IMG/VR virus record: IMGVR_UViG_3300044621_001247
Location: 1-60,520 of that record
DNA length: 60,520 nucleotides
Direction: 5' to 3' (one strand)
Source of the DNA: a virus
Part shown: piece after piece, positions 56,559 to 60,520 of the stretch
Layout: the number at the start of each line of letters is the position of its first letter
Position numbering within the stretch: position 1 is the stretch's first letter
Notes under the pieces: model-generated
Told to the model about the DNA's origin: nothing
The model's input: only the letters and a program-made list of their open reading frames with translations
Databases searched by the model: none
Program-made: the position numbers and the translations under genes

Positions 56559-57802
56559 ATGAACTGAACCCCAACCTCCCGTTCCATACCTTCCATAAGA
56601 ACATCCTCGCGGAAGACGAGCATGAGATCCGCAACCTCGACAGCGTCATGGCTGCGATGAACAGCGTCCTCGACACGCCGACCGTGCTTGAGGCGGCGAT
56701 CATGCCCGATGCCTGTCCCGTGGGCAAGGACGAGATCCCCGTGGGAGGCGTGGTCGTCACCTGGAATGCGATCCACCCCCGAATGCACAGCGCGGATGTC
56801 TGTTGTTCCGTGATGGCTACGGATCTCGGCTATGCCGATCCCAAGATGGTTCTTGATCTCGCACAGGCGGTCACGCACTTCGGGATCGGCGGACGGTCGC
56901 CCGACTTTGAGATCGGTCTTCCCGAAAACCTGAAGGCTCGTATCGAAGCCAATCCGTTCCTCAACAACCAGAAGAGCCTCTTCTGCGCTCAGTCGCACCT
57001 CGGGACGCAGGGGGACGGCAACCACTTCCTGTTCGTCGGTCGCAGCAAGAACACGGGTCGCACGATGCTCGTCACCCACCACGGAAGCCGTGGGTTCGGA
57101 GCGAATCTCTACAAGGAAGGCGTTAGGGTGGCGGAATCTTTCCTGAAGAAGATCGATCCGAAGGTCAATCCCAAGAACGCATGGATCCCTGCGGACACGC
57201 AGGAAGGACACGACTACTGGGAAGCCCTCCAGATCGTCCGCTGTTGGACGAAGTACAACCACATCGTCATCCACGATGTGGTCGAGCAGGTGTCGTGGGC
57301 AGACCGCGTCTCGCGGTTTTGGAACGAACACAACTTCGTGTTCAGGGACGGTGACCGCTTCTATCATGCAAAGGGCGCAACCCCGATGTGCAACAAGTTC
57401 GTCCCCGACTCGATTGATGGTCTGCGCCTGATCCCCCTCAACATGGGACAGCCGATCCTGATCGCCAAGGCGGTTCCCGATGCCCGACTCACGAACGGCA
57501 TCGGCTTCGCTCCCCACGGCGCGGGTCGGAACTTCAGCCGCACGGAACACAAGCGGACGAAGTTGGTCGGCAAGACGGTCGAGGAGGTGTTCGCTGAGGA
57601 GACGGCGGGGCTTGATGTCCGCTTCTACTCGGGCAAGATCGATGTGAGCGAACTTCCTAGTGCCTACAAGGACGCGGAGAAGGTGAAGGATCAGATCCGA
57701 CACTTCAACCTCGCGACCATCGTGGACGAGATCATGCCCTACGGGTGCATCATGGCGGGAGAGATGGAGAAGCCTTGGCAGAAGAAGAAGGAGAGCAAGT
57801 GA
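56555..57802 (+). CDS. rtcB: RtcB-type RNA ligase
   Basis: 415 residues from the ATG in an ATGA overlap. RtcB motifs in order: SADVCC at 79-84 (metal ligands Asp and Cys, in place of the usual DIGCG), LGTQGDGNHF at 149-158, HHGSRG at 175-180, KGAT at 273-276, and HGAGR at 321-325 with His321 as predicted guanylylated residue. RtcB joins 2',3'-cyclic-phosphate (or 3'-phosphate) ends to 5'-OH ends with GTP and Mn. Beside a tRNA array it may reseal tRNAs cut by host nucleases. Slightly shorter than many bacterial RtcB proteins; the ligase core appears complete. Confidence 0.93.
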   Translation: MNELNPNLPFHTFHKNILAEDEHEIRNLDSVMAAMNSVLDTPTVLEAAIMPDACPVGKDEIPVGGVVVTWNAIHPRMHSADVCCSVMATDLGYADPKMVLDLAQAVTHFGIGGRSPDFEIGLPENLKARIEANPFLNNQKSLFCAQSHLGTQGDGNHFLFVGRSKNTGRTMLVTHHGSRGFGANLYKEGVRVAESFLKKIDPKVNPKNAWIPADTQEGHDYWEALQIVRCWTKYNHIVIHDVVEQVSWADRVSRFWNEHNFVFRDGDRFYHAKGATPMCNKFVPDSIDGLRLIPLNMGQPILIAKAVPDARLTNGIGFAPHGAGRNFSRTEHKRTKLVGKTVEEVFAEETAGLDVRFYSGKIDVSELPSAYKDAEKVKDQIRHFNLATIVDEIMPYGCIMAGEMEKPWQKKKESK

Positions 57803-58038
57803 AGGACAACCACAGCAATAGCGACCATGTGGAGACGGACACGGAAAAGAGGTGGGAGCAGGGCATCCCTCATCACCCAGAGTCCGAGAAGATTTTCGCC
57901 TTCCTCCGAAAGGCAGACGAGAAGTACGACTTCTTCGACTGGAAGGCGGGAGGTGACGGGGACAATGGAGAGGAACTGATGTATGCTCTTGATGTCTACT
58001 TTGACCTCAAGGATCGAAACAAGGAGAGCAAGCAATGA
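57799..58038 (+). CDS. Small acidic protein
   Basis: 79 residues from a GTG start overlapping the RtcB stop (GTGA); the frame upstream is a shadow of rtcB. Charged, with HHPESEKIFAFLRKADEKYD and MYALDVYFDLKDRNKESKQ. Coupled translation with RtcB and with the next gene (ATGA). No family recognised. Confidence 0.65.
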   Translation: MKDNHSNSDHVETDTEKRWEQGIPHHPESEKIFAFLRKADEKYDFFDWKAGGDGDNGEELMYALDVYFDLKDRNKESKQ

Positions 58039-58205
58039 GCGACACATATACTCATTTGGTTTTTCGTCTGCGTAGGACTGACAAGAACAGAGGAGTTCCA
58101 ATCTGTTCAGAAGCAGCCGACGAGATCGAACGCCTCCTTGCCGAGATTGCAAGGCTGAAGCAACTTCAGCAGAAGACCAAGAAGGGAACCCGAAAGACAC
58201 TATGA
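58035..58205 (+). CDS. Very small coiled-coil protein
   Basis: 56 residues fitted between ATGA overlaps at both ends. HLVFRLRRTDKNRG then ADEIERLLAEIARLKQLQQK, a short coiled coil similar in style to the 46639-47548 family (EIxRL/ERDE heptads). Function unknown; the tight coupling supports it as real. Confidence 0.62.
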   Translation: MSDTYTHLVFRLRRTDKNRGVPICSEAADEIERLLAEIARLKQLQQKTKKGTRKTL

Positions 58206-58642
58206 AGACCATGAAGAACATCCTCGCCGCATTCCTCCCGTTCGCAGTCGCAGCCGTGTGCGTGGCAGTCCCTCCTCCTGCGGGAACAGACATCGACCGC
58301 ATCCTCGACGCGATTCAGAAGGTCGAGACGGGAGGCGAGGCTGACCCCGCGAACGCGGTGGGCGACAACGGCAAGGCGATTGGTCCGATGCAGATCCACC
58401 GTGCCTACTGGAAGGATGCCGTGCAGTTCGATCCCTCCATCGGCGGAACCTACGAGGACTGCCGAGACGAGGACTATGCTCGTCGCATCGTGGTCGCGTA
58501 CATGACCCGATACGCTCCCGACTGGAATGTGAGAACCATTGCGAGAATCCACAATGGCGGTCCTCGCGGTCACAAGAACCCCAAAACCGTCAACTATGCC
58601 AACAAGGTTTTCAAGAACTACCAAACGATGACCGATAACTGA
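58202..58642 (+). CDS. Secreted lytic transglycosylase-like endolysin
   Basis: 146 residues. N-terminal signal (MKTMKNILAAFLPFAVAAVC), possibly a cleaved signal peptide or SAR segment. Then IDRILDAIQKVETGGEAD, GDNGKAIGPMQIHRAYW and RIHNGGPRGHKN: the pattern of lysozyme-like/SLT domains, with Glu42 of KVETGG as catalytic candidate and GPMQI as the conserved core. Probably the endolysin that degrades peptidoglycan, exported through Sec. It ends the RtcB operon and overlaps the preceding gene by ATGA. Confidence 0.82.
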   Translation: MKTMKNILAAFLPFAVAAVCVAVPPPAGTDIDRILDAIQKVETGGEADPANAVGDNGKAIGPMQIHRAYWKDAVQFDPSIGGTYEDCRDEDYARRIVVAYMTRYAPDWNVRTIARIHNGGPRGHKNPKTVNYANKVFKNYQTMTDN

Positions 58643-58662
58643 TGGATTTCACGCAGATTTGC

Positions 58663-58691
58663 CGTAAGTCCATATGGCTACAGGACTTACG
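58663..58691 (+). promoter_or_regulatory. Inverted repeat upstream of leaderless promoter
   Basis: CGTAAGTCC (58663-58671) and GGACTTACG (58683-58691): nine-base perfect inverted repeat, 36 bases before the -35 box, similar in sequence and position to the element at 51742. Likely operator or regulator site. Confidence 0.6.
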
Positions 58692-58727
58692 ATCTGAAGT
58701 ATTTCGTTTTCCCGCGTTCCATGGGGA

Positions 58728-58756
58728 TTGACACAAACATCCGTTTGTGGGATACT
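58728..58756 (+). promoter_or_regulatory. Sigma70-like promoter of a likely leaderless gene
   Basis: TTGACA at 58728-58733, 17 bases, GATACT at 58751-58756; the ATG at 58763 follows after six bases, the same geometry as the 51817 promoter. Confidence 0.7.
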
Positions 58757-58762
58757 TAGGGC

Positions 58763-60082
58763 ATGTCGAAGTCCACCAAGAACCCGTCCCGCACCGTCCG
58801 CAACTCCAACAGCAAGGACAGCATGAGCAACAGCACGACCGCGTACAACAACCTCCAGACCCGTCAGCAGCGTTTCGTCGATACCCTCGCCTCGCTCTAC
58901 GGCGAGGGTGACGGCAACTACAACTACACCCGCACCCAGGTCATCGCCGCCTCCGACAAGTGCGGCATGAGCAACCCGCCCGTGTGGGTCGTGAATGTGC
59001 AGAGCCGCCGTGCGGGTCGCGGTCTGTACAATGTGGCTGAGTGTGCTGCGGCTCACGATGGCTCGGGCAGCACCAAGACTGCCAAGACTACCAAGCCCGC
59101 CGCGAAGAGCCGCGCCAAGGCAGTTGCCGCTGCCACGACCGAAGAGCCGCTTCCTGCCACGGTCGCCGCGCTCGTCACCGAAGTGCAGCAGTTCGTCCCG
59201 AACAAGAACCCGATCTATGTGCCGTGGGGTCACTTCGATACGCTCCGCAGCATCGTCAAGTCCAAGGTGTTCTACCCCGCTTGGGTCAACGGCGAGTCGG
59301 GCAACGGCAAGACGCTGATGATCGAGCAGATCTGCGCGGCTGAGGGTCGCGAGTTCTTCCGCGTCAACATCACGGAGGAGACGGACGAGGACGATCTCCT
59401 CGGCGGCTTCCGTCTCGTCAACGGCGACACCGTGTGGCAGGACGGTCCCGTGGTGGAGGCGATCAAGCGCGACGCGGTTCTGCTGCTTGACGAACTCGAC
59501 CTCGGCTCGTTCAAGACCATGTGCCTTCAGCCCGTGCTTGAGGGCAAGGGCGTGTTCCTGAAGAAGGTCGGCAAGTTCATCAAGCCTCGCTCGGGCGGGG
59601 GCTTCACGGTCTTCGCCACCGCGAACACCAAGGGCAAGGGCAGCGACGATGGTCGCTTCGCGGGAACCCGCGTCCAGAACGAGGCTCTGCTTGAGCGGTT
59701 CAAGATCACCGTCGATCAGCCCTACCCGCCCGTTGCCACGGAGCAGAAGATCATCGACAAGGTCTTCGACGCGCTCAATGTCGATTCGGAGGTCGCCAAG
59801 CCTCTGTCCAGCACCCTTGCGCGTTGGTCGGAGTCGGTGCGCCGTGCGCGTGACGAGGGTGCGATTGAGGAGATCGTGACCACCCGCCGTCTCGTCGCAA
59901 TCGCTGAGGGCTTCGTCATCTTCGGTGACATCAAGCAAGCCCTGACCCTCGGTCTGTCCCGCTTCGACGGCGAGACCCGCGATGCCCTGCTCGACTTCTA
60001 CAGCAAGTTGGCTCCTGAGACGGAGAAGAAGGACGAGGCTCCCGCTCCTGCCGCTGCGGATACTTCCGACTGCCCGTTCTGA
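58763..60082 (+). CDS. MoxR/CobS-type AAA+ ATPase
   Basis: 439 residues from ATG 58763, six bases after the -10 box (leaderless); an ATG at 58823 with AAGGA is an alternative start. N-terminal region (30-95) with RQQRFVDTLASLYGEG and VWVVNVQSRRAG looks like a small DNA- or protein-binding domain, followed by an Ala/Lys linker. ATPase motifs: Walker A GESGNGKT at 177-184, Walker B VLLLDELD at 239-246, sensor 1 ATANT at 285-289. Closest in style to CobS, the MoxR-class ATPase carried by many T4-like cyanophages. No cobaltochelatase partner is visible here, so a remodelling role on another target is possible. Confidence 0.85.
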   Translation: MSKSTKNPSRTVRNSNSKDSMSNSTTAYNNLQTRQQRFVDTLASLYGEGDGNYNYTRTQVIAASDKCGMSNPPVWVVNVQSRRAGRGLYNVAECAAAHDGSGSTKTAKTTKPAAKSRAKAVAAATTEEPLPATVAALVTEVQQFVPNKNPIYVPWGHFDTLRSIVKSKVFYPAWVNGESGNGKTLMIEQICAAEGREFFRVNITEETDEDDLLGGFRLVNGDTVWQDGPVVEAIKRDAVLLLDELDLGSFKTMCLQPVLEGKGVFLKKVGKFIKPRSGGGFTVFATANTKGKGSDDGRFAGTRVQNEALLERFKITVDQPYPPVATEQKIIDKVFDALNVDSEVAKPLSSTLARWSESVRRARDEGAIEEIVTTRRLVAIAEGFVIFGDIKQALTLGLSRFDGETRDALLDFYSKLAPETEKKDEAPAPAAADTSDCPF

Positions 60083-60098
60083 TCGGACGGTCTGACAC

Positions 60099-60121
60099 GG
60101 GGGAGGAGAAGTATCTCCCCC
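60099..60121 (+). terminator. Terminator-like hairpin
   Basis: GGGGGAG (60099-60105) pairs with CTCCCCC (60115-60121) around a nine-base loop; the following sequence is not T-rich. It closes the ATPase gene. Confidence 0.6.
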
Positions 60122-60170
60122 ATTCCCGCATTCTGCATCCTCGCAAACTCACACAACGGAGAAACGCACA

Positions 60171-60520
60171 ATGAACACGATCTTCAACCCGATCCCCGCC
60201 GCCATCCGCACCAAGGCTCTTGCCACCAAGCCCAAGCCGAAGCCGAAGCACAATCCGTACCTGTTCGATGTCCGAGAGGACAAGGAACTGATCGACCTGC
60301 TGATTGATGCAACAGACTTCGGTCGTAAAGTTTTGCTGCCAGCGGGCGCATACCTGATCGACTGCACCAAAGCGGTGGACAACTGCCACGACGAACTGGA
60401 TGTTTCCGCCCCCATCGGGGTGATATGGGTTCTCGTCAGCCCGAAGGGGCATACGCAATACTACAACTTTGGACTGTCGGAGAAGATCCGTGAGTGGGCA
60501 TGGTGGGTGCGGGAGTTCCT
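60171..60520 (+). CDS. Unknown protein (partial, runs off right edge)
   Basis: At least 116 residues; the start ATG at 60171 follows CGGAGAAA. A basic Pro/Lys-rich segment (TKPKPKPKHNPYLFDV) precedes a folded region (DKELIDLLIDATDFGRKVLL, GVIWVLVSPKGHTQYYNFGL). The C-terminus is outside the window. No family recognised; it probably has its own expression, since a hairpin lies upstream. Confidence 0.65.
   Translation, partial: MNTIFNPIPAAIRTKALATKPKPKPKHNPYLFDVREDKELIDLLIDATDFGRKVLLPAGAYLIDCTKAVDNCHDELDVSAPIGVIWVLVSPKGHTQYYNFGLSEKIREWAWWVREF

Noticed and set aside
56462-57703. 413-residue minus-strand frame
   Set aside because: Antisense to rtcB, whose motifs are unmistakable; an effect of GC-rich codon use.
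58649-59938. 429-residue minus-strand frame
   Set aside because: Antisense to the AAA+ ATPase gene with Walker motifs.

Overview
The window is part of the genome of a T4-superfamily contractile-tailed phage (myovirus). Recognisable T4-type morphogenesis proteins (gp4, gp5, gp6, gp7, gp8, gp13-gp18, gp25, gp26, gp48, gp53) fill the left two thirds, and their variants (DUF4815-type structural protein, gp7-like wedge protein, PAAR tip, no lysozyme on the hub) resemble marine or cyanophage-type T4 relatives more than coliphage T4. Nothing is chromosomal: there are no rRNAs, ribosomal proteins or insertion sequences. The host cannot be read directly. A circularly permuted tmRNA and an Azoarcus-like tRNA group I intron point towards a proteobacterial or cyanobacterial host lineage.

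Layout. Positions 1-37187 are almost entirely minus-strand, tightly packed and often joined by ATGA overlaps. In transcription order (right to left) they encode gp48 tube cap, gp53, a gp27-like hub protein, gp5 hub, a small carbohydrate-binding-like protein, a PAAR tip, gp25, gp6, gp7, gp8, a giant DUF4815 protein, a run of tail-fibre and adhesin genes, the neck (gp13, gp14), gp15, both terminase subunits (gp16, gp17) and two adjacent tail-sheath paralogues. At 37187/37190 the strand switches head to head, with two bases between start codons. The plus strand then carries gp4, a tube-like protein, gp26 with a short overlapping frame joined by a candidate -1 frameshift site, and a tape-measure-like gene, ending tail to tail with a minus-strand deaminase.

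From 42.6 kb to the right edge the genome is accessory and plus-strand, with sigma70-like promoters, hairpin terminators and many small unknown genes. It holds about 15 tRNA genes (one tRNA-Lys split by a 192-nt group I intron), a permuted two-piece tmRNA encoding the tag ATINAANMRMAA, an RtcB-type RNA ligase, a DUF3293 protein whose N-terminus resembles the T4 capsid-targeting sequence, candidate lysis genes (membrane protein, spanin-like lipoprotein, secreted transglycosylase-like endolysin), an alanine-rich repeat protein and a CobS/MoxR-type AAA+ ATPase.

Together the left part builds neck, sheath, baseplate, fibres and packaging motor. The right part looks like a translation-takeover and host-interaction module: tRNAs, an autocatalytic intron, a ribosome-rescue RNA and an RNA ligase that could maintain tRNAs. 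Two genes there (51852 and 58763) share an unusual promoter layout (inverted repeat, -35, GATACT, six bases, ATG) that implies leaderless mRNAs.
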